Positions 1 to 12,240 of a DNA stretch of 64,000 nucleotides are shown piece by piece (the stretch's first letter is position 1; every line of letters starts with the position of its first letter). A model generated the notes under the pieces. That model was given only the letters and a program-made list of their open reading frames with translations. It searched no databases and had not been told where the DNA came from. The position numbers and the translations under genes were made by a program. This DNA is from Plasmodium malariae. Its lineage: Eukaryota; Apicomplexa; Aconoidasida; Haemosporida; Plasmodiidae. The stretch lies in contig NC_041779.1 in assembly GCF_900090045.1 (NCBI RefSeq), positions 1,125,001-1,189,000 on the forward strand, written 5' to 3'.

Positions 1-3000
1 TCAACGGTGCATTATAATTCGACAGCAAAAATGTTTTGTTGTCATGTTGCATGGGATACGTGTTGTTTGCATAAGAACAGTTAAAATCGTTCAAAGGGTT
101 GTTGTTCTTCATCTCTTCCAATGAACTGCTATTATTATTATTATTATTATTATTATCTCCTATGGTTATAATTTTATGTTGGTCCTCATTAACCCCTCCT
201 CCATCCACGTTATGGTAACCATTCATGTAAGTACTGAGCGCATTGTTAAAATAGATTCCACTGTCCAATACATTATTGTGACTACTATTATGACTGCTAC
301 TATTACTACTGCAATTACCATTACTATTTGCAGCTGCAGTTGCGATGGATGTTGCTGTTGTTGTTGCTGTTGTTGTTGCAGTTATAGTTGCAGGACTATT
401 GTTATTAATGTGGTTTTCTGAAAATGCGTTTTTCTCATAATTTATCAAAGAAACACTGTTATATCCAGAACTTACACCACACATATTTTCGTTATCGTCA
501 TTGCTGTGCTTAACGCTGTTTGCAATACTGTTTGACATGCTGCTTGGAATACTATTTGTTATACTATTGTTGTTAATGCCATTGCCCCCATTTGAACCGT
601 TCATAGCATTTATGTTATTCAAAACATTATTTTGCGGTGTCCTGTTCATATTATTGAAGAAGTTCACTTCATCAGAATTTTTATTAGCACTGCCTTGTAA
701 GCAATTTAATGAATTATAAATACATGCAGATGGATCAAGCGAACTGCTGTTACTGTTATTGTACATCTGTTTTGCAGCTCCTAACTCATGGTTAAAAATG
801 GCGGAGCAGTTATTAAGGTTATTAATATTAACCATTTGCTGTACACTCGCTTTACACATACTACTTGATGCTGAAATATTTGTGTTATTTTCATACAATT
901 CACAGTCAACCATACCTTGGTGATTTGCTGCGTTATCCGATTGGATAGATCTGATATGGCTGTTGCTTACAACACTGTTCATATTATTGTACTCGATGTT
1001 TTCTTCCTTCATCTGTAAGGGTGCACTTGGGTTCACATTAATAATGTTGTTCATGTTGTCCATGTTGTTCATGTTGTCCATGTTGTTCATGTTGTTCATG
1101 TTGTTCATGTTGTCCATGTTGTTCATGTTGTTCATGTTGTTCATGTTGTTCATGTTGTCCATGTTGTTCATGTTGTTCATGTTGTTCATGTTGTTCATGT
1201 TGTTCATGTTGTTTACGTTGTTCATGTTGTTCATGTTGCTCATGCCACTTACACTGCAAATACCATTCACGGTTATCATGTTGTTTGGCGTGTTGTTCAT
1301 ACTTTCCACACCTCCGCCACCTACTGAACTATCAACGTTATTTACTTTTAAATATTTTAACGCTTGTTGTGATGGGACTGCGTTATACTGTGTATCGCTG
1401 AGGGGAAAACAACCTGTGTTTTCATAACCTGACTGCTGCATATTATTTGTAAGTTCAACATTCGTAACGTCAATAACATCATCATCTTTTTCGTTATAAT
1501 TTTTACTATATTTTCCTTTCTTCTCAATACCCTTTTCATATAGGAATTCTTTGCCTTCACTTGAAAATAATGCATTACTGCTGCTATTTCTACGACTGTT
1601 ATGAATGTCGTTTCCATTGCTGTGAATATTACTTCTATTACTGTCGTCATCTATGTTCATAAAATTTCCTAGCATGCTGTTCTTACTACTTTTATAAATA
1701 GAATCGTCGTAAATCGTTTTTATTCTATCGCTTGATTGCATATCTCGTATAATTCCTTCGTTTAATCCATTACACTGTGTTGTCATCATATTTATATATG
1801 TACTCGAGGTTGCAGTTGTACCAGCACAGTTATTATTATTTTCAAAAATTTCCTCTTTATAATTATTCATTTGTTTGTAAACAACTGTACCGTCTTCATT
1901 AATATGTTGCACAGTCATTTCTTCCTTCATAGCTTTTTCGTCTTTATTACTGTCTTTTATTGTTATATTATTATCTGTGCTATCTCCATAATACAAATAC
2001 GGCTTATTATTACTATTAGGATTATTACTGCCGCTACTACTAGTACTACTACCAACATGATGGTTATTATACTCTTTCGAATTTGTATATTGCTTCATTT
2101 GGTTAACATCATATACAACTAATTGTGTACTGGTAGTGTCGGTATAGTTGTTATGATGTCTATCCCCCTCAGAAGCCCCTCCATTCATACCGCTATCAAT
2201 ACCGCTGTTCATTTCGTACATAGTCCTCATCATGCCCTTGTAGTCGCTATGTTCCGCAGAGCAATTCTTTCCATATAGTCCTTTTACCCCTCCTCCATTT
2301 TCATTTATTATTCTTTCTTCACCTGGTATTTCTAAAAAATTTTTCGAACGATTCATCATTTGTGTTTCTTCAACAGTACTACTGTTACTCCCATCTTTCA
2401 AAGCAGGATATACAAAAAAATGTGTTCGCATTTGATTACTAATTCCGTAGTTGTTACTCATGATGTTGCTATTATTATATTCACTACCACTTACACTACC
2501 ACTACAGCAAGTACTACCACCTATTCCGCTGTTATTTACATTTGTACAATCGCTTAGCCACTCAGTGGAAATCACATTTTTACTACTAACAGATCCACTG
2601 ATATTATTATTTGTAGTAGTAGTAGTAGTAGTAGTAGTAGTACTGGTACTAGTACCAGTAGTATTACACAACAAACTGTTGCTTGCAATAGAGTCGTTTA
2701 AAGTGCTCATGGCATTTAAGCAATTTACCCCATCCACCATACAAGTAGTACCACCGACACCCATCTTACTGTTATTACTACTCCAATGGGTCGTAAACGT
2801 ATTGTTATTAATTGCATTGGGAAGCATATCATTGTTTGAATTATTTACTGTAATACCTTTACAATTAATTACAGTAGTACTAATAGCAGCACTATTACTA
2901 CTACTACTACTATCGTTCGCAAAGTATGCCGCTTGAGTACTATTCCGCATATAAGCATTCGGAATATTTGAATTACTTTGGCTCTGCTTCGAGTTAAGTA

Positions 3001-6000
3001 AAAAATTACTAATATCATTGCTATTTTCCACGCCATCAACGCAGCTACCAACACAGTTATCATTATTGTTATTACCATTTAATGTATTTGTGTACATACT
3101 TAAAACTGGTGATACACTAAGATGTTGTTTGGTACTACTCTCTACCGAGTAACAGCTGTTGTTACTACTCTTACCATTCACATTCATGGGGTTGCTACCA
3201 CTTCTGTTATCATAGATTCCACTTTTTAAAATTTTATTTATGCCTGCGTTATTCGTACTACCAATGCCATTATTCATGCTTCTACTATAACTACTATTTC
3301 TCTTCCTCAGTGAGTTCAACAAGCTGCTATTATGAAGACTAGAGTGTAAATTAACTCTCTGCTTGTTGTTGGGACTGCTTTTATTATTCGACCTATTCTT
3401 CGTTCCAGTGGTATGGTTTCTTGCACTGTCAATTCTGCTGCTAGTACCGCTACCACGATTACCCCCGGTGTATTCATCCTTGCCATCCTCATTATTACCG
3501 CCACACAGCGAGCTATTATTGCTATTACTATTATTATTATTGTTGTTATTAATGTTACCATTTCCTTTATTCCCCCTTTCACTAGATGCACTATTTACGG
3601 AACCCCCTGATGGCATGTAGTTGTTAGAGGAGTTATTAATCGTGTTCTTGTTGTATATATTATTTATAATAAAGTTCTTATCCTGAGAATTTAAAATTAA
3701 ATTACGCAAGACATTCTTTTTATTATCATTCACAATAGAATTTTCCAAATTATTTGCATTACGAACGAGGGAGTTAAGCTTCGACATATTTTTCATATTT
3801 CCCTTCTGTAGCAGACTATCCACACTGCCATTCACACTGCCATTCACACTACCATTCACACTACCATTCATACTGCCACTAACACTGCCATTCACACTGC
3901 CATTCACACTGCCACTAACACTACCACTAACACTACTGCTTACGCTGCCTCTGGCACTACCTCTAACACTACCCCTTACACCACCTCTACTACTACCATT
4001 GCCACTAACACTAGATGGACCATTCGATAGGGTACGCATATTTGAATTTTTATCATTCCACATAACTCTCCTCAATGCTTGCTTTGCAGCCTCACTAGCA
4101 CCACTGGCGCTACTGGCTAACTTTGACAAGATGTATAGGTGTTTGTTAATGGAACTATCACGTCCTTTCGGAGTTAGGCTTAACGTAGACATATCGGTAA
4201 TGCCCTTACCATTTTTACTACTACTGTTACTACTGCTGTTACTGCTTCTGTTGCTTCCGCTGTTACTTCCACGGTTACTTCCACCGTTACTTCCACCGTT
4301 ACTTCCACGGTTACTTCCACCGTTACTTCCACGGTTACTTCCACTGTTACCGCAGTTGTTCAGATACGAAATGCTCTTCATCTTTTGATCATTATCCATA
4401 TTACCCTTATACGTGCTTAAGAAAAAAGGGTTGTTTCCACTAATTATGTTACGCATGTAATGTCTGTTGGTAGAAGAAATACTACGATTATTTGCATGAT
4501 TGTTGTTGCTACTGTTGTATAGACTTGCGATGCTGTTGTAATGGTTTATATTTCTAATAGTATTATTGTTTCTTAGCTGATGATGATGGTAATTCATATT
4601 ATTCACGTTACTCATGTTGTGCATGCTATATGGACCACTCCTGCCACTCATTGCGCTACTTATGCTGTGGTAATTCATGTTAATTTTTCCGTACGAATTC
4701 CCATTTATTCCATTTATACCATTCATTCCATTCACTTTGCTCACGTTGTTCATGTTATTCATACCGCTAACACCGCCTATCCCGCTTATATTGGTTAAAC
4801 CGGTAATACCTCTAATAACACTATTTCCTATAACTTTATCGTTCGTTAAAGAATTTATCAATTCTTTTCCATTTTTTTTCTTATGAAAAAATATTCCGTC
4901 TGGAGAGTGAAGATTATATGGGCACCGATCCTGATGATTTGCTCCGGACAACTCTAACCATACTCTACCCGTTTCATTATCTTTAATTATCCTTAATCTA
5001 CTATTACAATGTAAATTTAAAATACAAACAAAGTTTCTTACATATCTTTTTCCTGTAACACTACTATTTAAATATTTGTATCCCATAGCAGTTGCACGAT
5101 CTTTTCCTTCTTGTATACTACCACAGATATCTAGGAAATCCCATTTAAATCGATTTCCAGAATTTTTCTTTTTTTCATCAAATAAATCATTAAAATTAAT
5201 ACATAGAGGTCCTCTTGCTTTCATCTCTACCATACTACTATCATTCATATCTACTATGATTAACACTTTACCTATACAATTTTCATGTTCACAACATACA
5301 ATTGTGTAAATTAATTTCTGGTATCCTAAAGCTACTTTCTCTAATACTAAACCTACTGCACTACATCTTTTATAACCAACATATTCAGACTCACATGTCA
5401 TGATAAAATCAAATACACCACATTTATCTTTTTCAAAACGATATTTAAATTTTTTTTTTTTTTTACTTTCTTTTTTCATTAATTTTATTTTATCCTGTTC
5501 ATTCCTTGCTCTTAAGAACTCCACTTGCTTTCTTATTTTTACTAAACTATACAGGATACTACACATGGTCGGGGGTGAGTCTACATCATCCTCCTTATCC
5601 TCGCTATCTTCTTCGTTGTATGGGCTTTGGACATACTCATTGCTGTTCCCTGCGTTTGCACTGCCATGAGGAGCATATCCGTTAGTATATACACTAACAC
5701 TTCCATTGGTACTTCCATTAGTACCTCCTCCTCCATTGGTGTTATTCGTATAACTGTTTGTATATCCATTCGTATATCCACTAGCACCTCCATTGGTAAT
5801 ATTATTCGTATACTCGTTAACATGTCTGTTAGCATATCCAATGGAATCTTCATTAATACTGTTATTCACATGATCAATAACATAACCATTAGTAATATTG
5901 AATTCACTCTGATCATTATGCGTCGTGATACTACTTGTGGGTACCATCATCATATCCGCACTTTCACTCTTATTGTCCACTCCTTCACATCTATTATTGA

Positions 6001-7627
6001 TGTTCGTAGGAAATCCTATACCTATGTCCACGTTGTATGTATCTGTAACGGCTGTCGACACCTTACTATCTGACCTTACCTTATCTATATTATTATATGT
6101 ATAAGATTCATTTTTGTTTATTATTACATACTCATCGGAATTGTTATCTATATCCTTAACTACATTAACATTCTTCTCTTCAGGGCACAGCCTTGTATTT
6201 ACATCATATAATGAAATGTTCATTCCATTAGTCATAACATCCCTCAAGCTGCTACTACTTTCCTTCGCGCAATACCTCTGTTGTTCAGTCTCCACATCTA
6301 CATTATTATTATTATTACTGCAACTGCCATTACCACTTCTGCTGTTATTGCTATTTTCGCTTCCATTGACAACACTACTACCATTCATGTAATTCTCTTC
6401 CTCCCTGCACAACGAACTATTATTGCCAGTCAGGTCGTTTTTACTTTCAACATTTTTTTCTTTACTTATGTAAATTGGTTTACTACCAGTGCCATTGGCG
6501 CATACACTGCCGCTTACATTGCCACTTACAGTACCCTCACAACATGCATTCGTTAAAAGGGTCCCACATTTCATGTACTCCTCCTCCTTTATGCTTTCCT
6601 CTAACCAGTTCTCTTTAATTGCTTGCTGTTCTATTAAAGTAACGTTTGTTGTATCCTTGTCATGTTCAAACCGACATAACACACCATTCTGTTCTTCTTT
6701 ATCCTTAACATGGTCATCACCTTCGTTACAATATGCATTTTCGCTATCATAATTGTCATTGCTCTTCCCATTGCTTCTTCCACGGCTGCTTCCACGGCTA
6801 CTTCCACTCTTGCTTATATCATTCTGATAATACGTGCTACTACTACCGCTACCTTGTTTACCATTATCATTTGCACTGTTGCAATTTTCCTTATAATTTC
6901 CTCCATTCTCGTTCAGCTCTACCTTTACATTATCTTCATTTTGCACAAATTCATTACTGTGGTTGTTATCATGTGAAGCATCATCATTATTATTATTGTT
7001 ACAATGATTATTATTATGAACACTATCCGTGTATGGTACATCATTCACTAGTACATCATCGTCTTTTTGTGTCCGACTACTCAAGTAAAGATTAGACCTA
7101 TTATTTAACAACATATTCCCTTCAGAATCATTTGTCAATTCGTCCGCTTGCACATTTCCGGTCCTTACTCTGTCATTGCTATTGTTATTGCTATTGCTAT
7201 TGTTATTGTTATCGTTATCGTTATTGCTATTACTATTGTTATTGTTATTGCTACTGCTATTGCTACTGCTATTGCTACTGCTATTGCTACTGCTATTGCT
7301 ACTGCTACTGCTATTGCTATTGCTATTGTTATTGTTATCGTTATTGCTATTGTTATTGTTATTGCTACTGCTATTGCTATTGCTATTGTTGTTATCATCA
7401 TAGATGATGTCTTTTCCATTTTCGTTATTATCGCCTCTGTTACTGGTTCCATCAGAGCTGCTTATAATCCCCTTTTCATGGGGTGAAGGCATCGCTGATC
7501 TTTCGTATGTTTTGCAAAATTCATTTTTTTTATCATCGTAACTGTAATTGCTATAAATGCTAATACAACTGTTATAGCTCTTACAACTATTAAAATTATT
7601 TGAGTTATCGTTTGAGCTATTTTCCAT
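1..7627 (-). CDS. Giant Asn/Ser-rich protein with a tandem WRKY/FLYWCH-like Cys-rich core (partial, C-terminus outside window)
   Basis: One uninterrupted minus-strand frame starts at ATG 7627-7625 and stays open to the window edge (2542 codons seen, no stop). Most of it is low complexity: Ser-Asn runs (residues ~78-150), Gly-Ser-Asn and Asn-Gly-Ser-Val repeats (~1090-1270), Thr/Asn runs and Met-Asn-Asn repeats (~2130-2195). The exception is residues ~725-920, which have balanced composition. Two units there share a C-x5-C spacing, C778/C784 and C868/C874. The second reads GYKY...RYVRNFVC-x5-C-x23-H, close to the WRKY-GCM1/FLYWCH pattern (C-x4-5-C-x22-23-H-x-H), but C902 stands where the second His would be expected. 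This suggests a nuclear DNA-binding protein; that is inference. By position it may correspond to what I recall as the P. falciparum 'asparagine-rich antigen' next to HINT1. No AP2 domain is visible in this part; one could lie beyond the edge. Existence of the gene is near certain, function is not. Confidence 0.93.
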   Translation of the reverse strand, partial: MENSSNDNSNNFNSCKSYNSCISIYSNYSYDDKKNEFCKTYERSAMPSPHEKGIISSSDGTSNRGDNNENGKDIIYDDNNNSNSNSSSNNNNNSNNDNNNNSNSNSSSSSNSSSNSSSNSSSNSSSNNNNNSNSNNDNDNNNNSNSNNNSNDRVRTGNVQADELTNDSEGNMLLNNRSNLYLSSRTQKDDDVLVNDVPYTDSVHNNNHCNNNNNDDASHDNNHSNEFVQNEDNVKVELNENGGNYKENCNSANDNGKQGSGSSSTYYQNDISKSGSSRGSSRGRSNGKSNDNYDSENAYCNEGDDHVKDKEEQNGVLCRFEHDKDTTNVTLIEQQAIKENWLEESIKEEEYMKCGTLLTNACCEGTVSGNVSGSVCANGTGSKPIYISKEKNVESKNDLTGNNSSLCREEENYMNGSSVVNGSENSNNSRSGNGSCSNNNNNVDVETEQQRYCAKESSSSLRDVMTNGMNISLYDVNTRLCPEEKNVNVVKDIDNNSDEYVIINKNESYTYNNIDKVRSDSKVSTAVTDTYNVDIGIGFPTNINNRCEGVDNKSESADMMMVPTSSITTHNDQSEFNITNGYVIDHVNNSINEDSIGYANRHVNEYTNNITNGGASGYTNGYTNSYTNNTNGGGGTNGSTNGSVSVYTNGYAPHGSANAGNSNEYVQSPYNEEDSEDKEDDVDSPPTMCSILYSLVKIRKQVEFLRARNEQDKIKLMKKESKKKKKFKYRFEKDKCGVFDFIMTCESEYVGYKRCSAVGLVLEKVALGYQKLIYTIVCCEHENCIGKVLIIVDMNDSSMVEMKARGPLCINFNDLFDEKKKNSGNRFKWDFLDICGSIQEGKDRATAMGYKYLNSSVTGKRYVRNFVCILNLHCNSRLRIIKDNETGRVWLELSGANHQDRCPYNLHSPDGIFFHKKKNGKELINSLTNDKVIGNSVIRGITGLTNISGIGGVSGMNNMNNVSKVNGMNGINGINGNSYGKINMNYHSISSAMSGRSGPYSMHNMSNVNNMNYHHHQLRNNNTIRNINHYNSIASLYNSSNNNHANNRSISSTNRHYMRNIISGNNPFFLSTYKGNMDNDQKMKSISYLNNCGNSGSNRGSNGGSNRGSNGGSNGGSNRGSNSGSNRSSNSSSNSSSKNGKGITDMSTLSLTPKGRDSSINKHLYILSKLASSASGASEAAKQALRRVMWNDKNSNMRTLSNGPSSVSGNGSSRGGVRGSVRGSARGSVSSSVSGSVSGSVNGSVNGSVSGSMNGSVNGSVNGSVNGSVDSLLQKGNMKNMSKLNSLVRNANNLENSIVNDNKKNVLRNLILNSQDKNFIINNIYNKNTINNSSNNYMPSGGSVNSASSERGNKGNGNINNNNNNNSNSNNSSLCGGNNEDGKDEYTGGNRGSGTSSRIDSARNHTTGTKNRSNNKSSPNNKQRVNLHSSLHNSSLLNSLRKRNSSYSRSMNNGIGSTNNAGINKILKSGIYDNRSGSNPMNVNGKSSNNSCYSVESSTKQHLSVSPVLSMYTNTLNGNNNNDNCVGSCVDGVENSNDISNFLLNSKQSQSNSNIPNAYMRNSTQAAYFANDSSSSSNSAAISTTVINCKGITVNNSNNDMLPNAINNNTFTTHWSSNNSKMGVGGTTCMVDGVNCLNAMSTLNDSIASNSLLCNTTGTSTSTTTTTTTTTTNNNISGSVSSKNVISTEWLSDCTNVNNSGIGGSTCCSGSVSGSEYNNSNIMSNNYGISNQMRTHFFVYPALKDGSNSSTVEETQMMNRSKNFLEIPGEERIINENGGGVKGLYGKNCSAEHSDYKGMMRTMYEMNSGIDSGMNGGASEGDRHHNNYTDTTSTQLVVYDVNQMKQYTNSKEYNNHHVGSSTSSSGSNNPNSNNKPYLYYGDSTDNNITIKDSNKDEKAMKEEMTVQHINEDGTVVYKQMNNYKEEIFENNNNCAGTTATSSTYINMMTTQCNGLNEGIIRDMQSSDRIKTIYDDSIYKSSKNSMLGNFMNIDDDSNRSNIHSNGNDIHNSRRNSSSNALFSSEGKEFLYEKGIEKKGKYSKNYNEKDDDVIDVTNVELTNNMQQSGYENTGCFPLSDTQYNAVPSQQALKYLKVNNVDSSVGGGGVESMNNTPNNMITVNGICSVSGMSNMNNMNNVNNMNNMNNMNNMNNMNNMDNMNNMNNMNNMNNMDNMNNMNNMNNMDNMNNMDNMNNIINVNPSAPLQMKEENIEYNNMNSVVSNSHIRSIQSDNAANHQGMVDCELYENNTNISASSSMCKASVQQMVNINNLNNCSAIFNHELGAAKQMYNNSNSSSLDPSACIYNSLNCLQGSANKNSDEVNFFNNMNRTPQNNVLNNINAMNGSNGGNGINNNSITNSIPSSMSNSIANSVKHSNDDNENMCGVSSGYNSVSLINYEKNAFSENHINNNSPATITATTTATTTATSIATAAANSNGNCSSNSSSHNSSHNNVLDSGIYFNNALSTYMNGYHNVDGGGVNEDQHKIITIGDNNNNNNNNSSSLEEMKNNNPLNDFNCSYANNTYPMQHDNKTFLLSNYNAPL
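1036..1240 (-). repeat. In-frame 9/18-nt coding repeat (Met-Asn-Asn / Met-Asp-Asn)
   Basis: Plus-strand units of gttgttcat and gttgtccat alternate about 20 times without breaking the minus-strand frame of the giant protein. The result is a Met-Asn-Asn/Met-Asp-Asn tract. Confidence 0.9.
3818..3990 (-). repeat. In-frame 12-nt coding repeat (Asn-Gly-Ser-Val)
   Basis: The unit cattcacactgc and close variants are repeated about 13 times. Read on the minus strand it gives an Asn/Ser-Gly-Ser-Val tetrapeptide array inside the giant protein. Confidence 0.85.
7170..7395 (-). repeat. In-frame 6-nt coding repeat (Asn-Ser)
   Basis: The plus strand alternates attgct, attgtt and actgct units. In the minus-strand gene frame this is a poly Asn/Ser tract near the N-terminus. 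Other frames give spurious poly-Leu, Tyr-Cys and Ala-Ile ORFs that are not genes. Confidence 0.88.
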
Positions 7628-7806
7628 TCTCTATTTTTTATTAACCCGTTTCCTCTTCTCTTTTTTTTTTTTTTTTTTTTTTCTCCTTAAATGTTCAGAA
7701 TTTTATCTTTCCTTTCTCTTCCTTACCGTATTTGCGAAAAATATGCATAAATGTATATGTACATACGTACTACTACTATTTAATGCGTTAAAAGAAAGTC
7801 TTCCTC

Positions 7807-7844
<38 letters not shown>

Positions 7845-8005
7845 CGATCAAAATTATGTTTCCAATTTCAAGCTTCAAAAATTTTTAAATTCAAAACTTC
7901 AATATATCACAATATTCAGCTAAATCTTAGGGAGCACCAATAATTGACCCTTTACACATAAATAACAGTTACACATACAGCTAGTTATTTTAAAACCCAC
8001 CAGGT

Positions 8006-8100
8006 CTATACATATATCTATCTATACATATATCTATCTATACATATATCTATCTATACATATATCTATCTATACATATATATCTATATCTATACATATA

Positions 8101-8142
<42 letters not shown>
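8006..8142. repeat. (ctatctatacatatat)n followed by (TA)n
   Basis: Four near-perfect 16-nt units followed by a long (TA) run. Confidence 0.85.
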
Positions 8143-8143
<1 letters not shown>

Positions 8144-8703
8144 AAAATTATTGGAGCATAAAAAGGTAATAAAAAGCATAAAAAATATAACGATTTTATT
8201 ATTATTATAGTAAACTAAATTGATGTATATTCTCTGTTAAGGTAATAATACAGAAAGGATATTACTATATATATGAATAGGTCAAAAATAAGATAATAAC
8301 AATATCTCATTTGAGTTAATTTGTACTTAAAAAATAAAACAAAAAAATTAATAAAAAATTAAAAAAAAAAAAAAAAAAAAAAAAAGGTAACACAATACAT
8401 CCCTAATACGTTGTAATTATAAACAACGAGTAAAATGATGTGATGGTTAATACAAACATGAAAAATTATGAATCAAAATTTTTGGAAGTAAAATTATATG
8501 TATATAAAAATATTTGTAAATGAAGAACTACACCAACGGAAAGTATAAAACATATGTGCTATATGCGTGGTAGCAGAGCGAAAAGCCTGTTTTTAATTAA
8601 GCACATACTTCAGTATGTATGTATTGTATGTGTTAATATATGTATGTATGCGTGTTATATATGGTATGTGCATAAACACAAGGGTTAAGTGTGTATAAAT
8701 ATA

Positions 8704-8748
<45 letters not shown>

Positions 8749-10369
8749 ATAAACACATTAATGTATGTACAACATATATTCACAGCGTACGTTTACGCTC
8801 AGAGGCTTTTACAAAATTGAAAATGAATGATGATCTCTTTCCTCTTTGAAACACCTTATCTTTAACAGGATATCCAGTATGCTAATACTTCTAAACTAAT
8901 TTTACAATGGCACTTTTCTTTCAAAAATAAAAAAAAATATATAAAATAAAATATCACTATTTTAAAAGAGTTCGCACGTATATGCGCATATATATGTACA
9001 ATATATATATGTATATAAATACATATATACTCGTATTGTCTCGTGACAAATATGAATAACTTCAAAAAAAATAAACTCTTAAGCCCTGCAACTAAACACA
9101 AAAATTCATAAAAATTTTGAAGGCAAAAAAAAAAAAAAAAAAAGTTATAAAAAGTTACAAAATGTCATAAAACGCTAAAATTATAAAACGTTAAAATTAT
9201 AAAAAGCTAAAATTATAAAACGCTAAAATTATAAAACGTTAAAATTATAAAAATTTAAAATAAGGAAATTGTAATAATAAAACAATATAATTATATGGAC
9301 ATCCAAATAACATAACTCTTTCCTTTGTACTATTCAAAAAATACTTCTTAACTGTATATATATATATGTATGTATACACAATAAAATTAAAAAATTATAG
9401 CTATAATGAGTAAGCGTAAAATGTCTATAAAAAAAAAATAATAAAAAAATAAAAATAAAAGGTACATGCATTGACGTAAATATATATATATACGTACGTA
9501 CAATGCGTGCCATAAAAGACTAAGGAATAACGTACATATGTATGTCTGCTTTATAAATGAGTCTATTCTGTCAGCACAAATCTACTACTACAACTATATA
9601 AAAATTGCAGATATGCATAAATTTCATAAAAGGTTGATGGCTTATTATTATAAGCTTCACTTGTATGTGCTTTAATTTAATTAGTATTTTAAAATTCGTA
9701 AAAGAAAAACAGTAAAAAACATGCGAAAAAAAAAAAAAAAAATTAAATTATTATAAATTATGCTAAATTATGCTAAAATATGTAAACTACGTATGGTGTG
9801 CTAATCTATGTATGGTATGCTTAATCAACTTTGTGTAGTACAAAAAAAAAAAAATTAATAAATTTAAAATAAAATACTAGACAACTATGGATTTAATATA
9901 TTAACGAAATTAATTGAACAAAACATTTTACGAAACACCTTTTTGTGTAAAAACTCGTACATTACCGTTTATAAATAAAAATGCGTACATGTTCATATAT
10001 ACGTTTATATATGCATATACCGTATATATGCGTATGCGTATACAAGGCACGGATGAAATTCAAGCATAGTAAACAAAAATATGCATAAGTTTTATTTTAA
10101 CGAAACGAAACATTCAACATATATATGTATGTACATGTATACATTTCCGTACATGCACATACATGTGCTGAAAGCACATAAATAAAAAAACCCACGCAGG
10201 AAAAATAGGTAAAACTACAAATGATTTATTATGCTTAAGAAATATATTTTAATTAAGGTAACAAAAAAACAAAATTAAAAAAAAAAAAAAAAAAGTATGG
10301 CCCATATTATGACCTGAGAAAATGTATGTATGCGTGTGTATATGCAATGTATGTACGTATATATATTAG

Positions 10370-10472
10370 TATGTATGTATGTATGTATGTATGTATGTAT
10401 GTATGTATGTATGTATGTATGTATGTATGTATGTATGTATGTATGTATGTATGTATGTATGTATGTATGTAT
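10370..10472. repeat. (ATGT)n microsatellite, about 25 copies
   Basis: Perfect tetranucleotide array, with a second short block at about 10490-10508. It produces spurious ORFs in several frames on both strands. Confidence 0.95.
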
Positions 10473-10686
10473 ATATATATATATATTAGTATGTATGTAT
10501 GTATGTATATGAAAACGAATAAAATGCATAAATTCTAGAGCGAAATAACAATTAAAAAATTTTTTTAAATTATAAATACGTTGTGTTGAAGGATTCAAAA
10601 AATTAAAGCTGTACAATATCACATATGCATAATATATGCTGCTACATATACCCGCATTATATTCTGCTGTATAAACTTCCACATAT

Positions 10687-10765
10687 ACTTTATGTAACCT
10701 TATATATATGTACTTTATGTAATGTTATATATATGTACTTTATGTAATGTTATATATATGTACTT
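10687..10765. repeat. 25-nt minisatellite, 3 copies
   Basis: The unit actttatgtaatgttatat plus atatgt occurs three times in tandem. Confidence 0.8.
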
Positions 10766-10777
10766 AGGTATTTGTTA

Positions 10778-10809
<32 letters not shown>

Positions 10810-11009
10810 GTATGTGCAACAAAACTACTTATTCGCATATAAAATGATTTAAAAAAAAAAAAAAAAAAAGTTTCAAAAATTAAAAAATTGGTAAATCATG
10901 AATTTATTGTCTTTCTCATAACATAAAGGCGCGATGGTATGTGCTAACTTGTTCATATATACATTACCATACATACCGTTTCAACAAAATTAACGTAAAG
11001 CAATGAATA

Positions 11010-11066
<57 letters not shown>

Positions 11067-11357
11067 CATAAATATACCTACATAAATATATTTATATAAA
11101 TATATACGCACATATACTCACATAAATATACTTAAAAATATTTATATAAATACATTTATATATACACTTTTAACATTCTCGTAAGTCATAACAGTCATCC
11201 AGGGTCAAAACTGCATATAATGCATTTCTCTGGTGCTGTTAAATTATATGTACATATGAATTACTGCTAATTATACTGCTATAATATTTCTATTGTTTAT
11301 TTATGTATTTTCATATATTCATTTCTGTCGCTTTTATGTTTATACATAAATATACAT

Positions 11358-11391
<34 letters not shown>

Positions 11392-12240
11392 AATGCATGT
11401 ACACGTACATAAAATATACGTATATTTTTACATATAACAAAGCATTAAGTAAATGCCTGTAAAACGTAAGTCGTGTATATATATGTATGTATGTAACAAT
11501 GTATTAAATACGCAAAATGGATATATGAATGTATGTATGGAATGAATATATAAAATATAATGAAATATATAATGTATTTTCATAAAATATATGCAGGTCA
11601 AAAAATAGAGCAAAATAAAACAAAATATGGCAAAAAAAAGGATAAAAATATATAACAAAATATGGCAAAATAAAAAGCGAAAAAGCGATAAACATAAAGG
11701 ACGAAAAAAAAAAAAAATTATATAACTAAAGTTAATTAAAATCATGTATGTATATATATACATATATAGTACAAAAATGTATGCATATTAACAGTAATAA
11801 CAAATTGGCATGTAATATTACGAAGTATATATTTCATATGCAGTAAAAGAAATTTACGTAAATATATATACATATATAAATAATATATATATATATAAAT
11901 AAATAAATATATATTATATATATATATATATATAAATAAATATATATATGTATATATATAAATGTGTTGATGAAAAAATAGTAATATAAATAGTAATATA
12001 AATAGTTATATAAATAGTTATATAAATAGTTATATACAGAGTAATACAAACAGTTATATAAATAGTTATATATATAAATGATACATATAAGTATGCATGA
12101 ATAATGTATTATTTCCGAAAAATTAAAAAAAAATTATTTTTTTTAACTTAATTTAAATATAATATATATATGTGCATTTATACATGTTTATTTTTTATAT
12201 GTATAAAAAAAGTATACGTAAAAAACAAGTAAAAAGGGTA

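Noticed and set aside
1038..1259. Gln-His-Glu repeat frame on the minus strand
   Set aside because: Alternative frame of the Met-Asn-Asn coding repeat. The true frame is open over 7.6 kb.
7148..7486. Poly-Leu, Ala-Ile and Tyr-Cys frames over the Asn/Ser codon repeat
   Set aside because: Shadows of the 6-nt coding repeat of the giant minus-strand protein.
8560..8625. Possible tRNA-like GC-richer patch
   Set aside because: No cloverleaf pairing or T-loop/anticodon pattern by eye.
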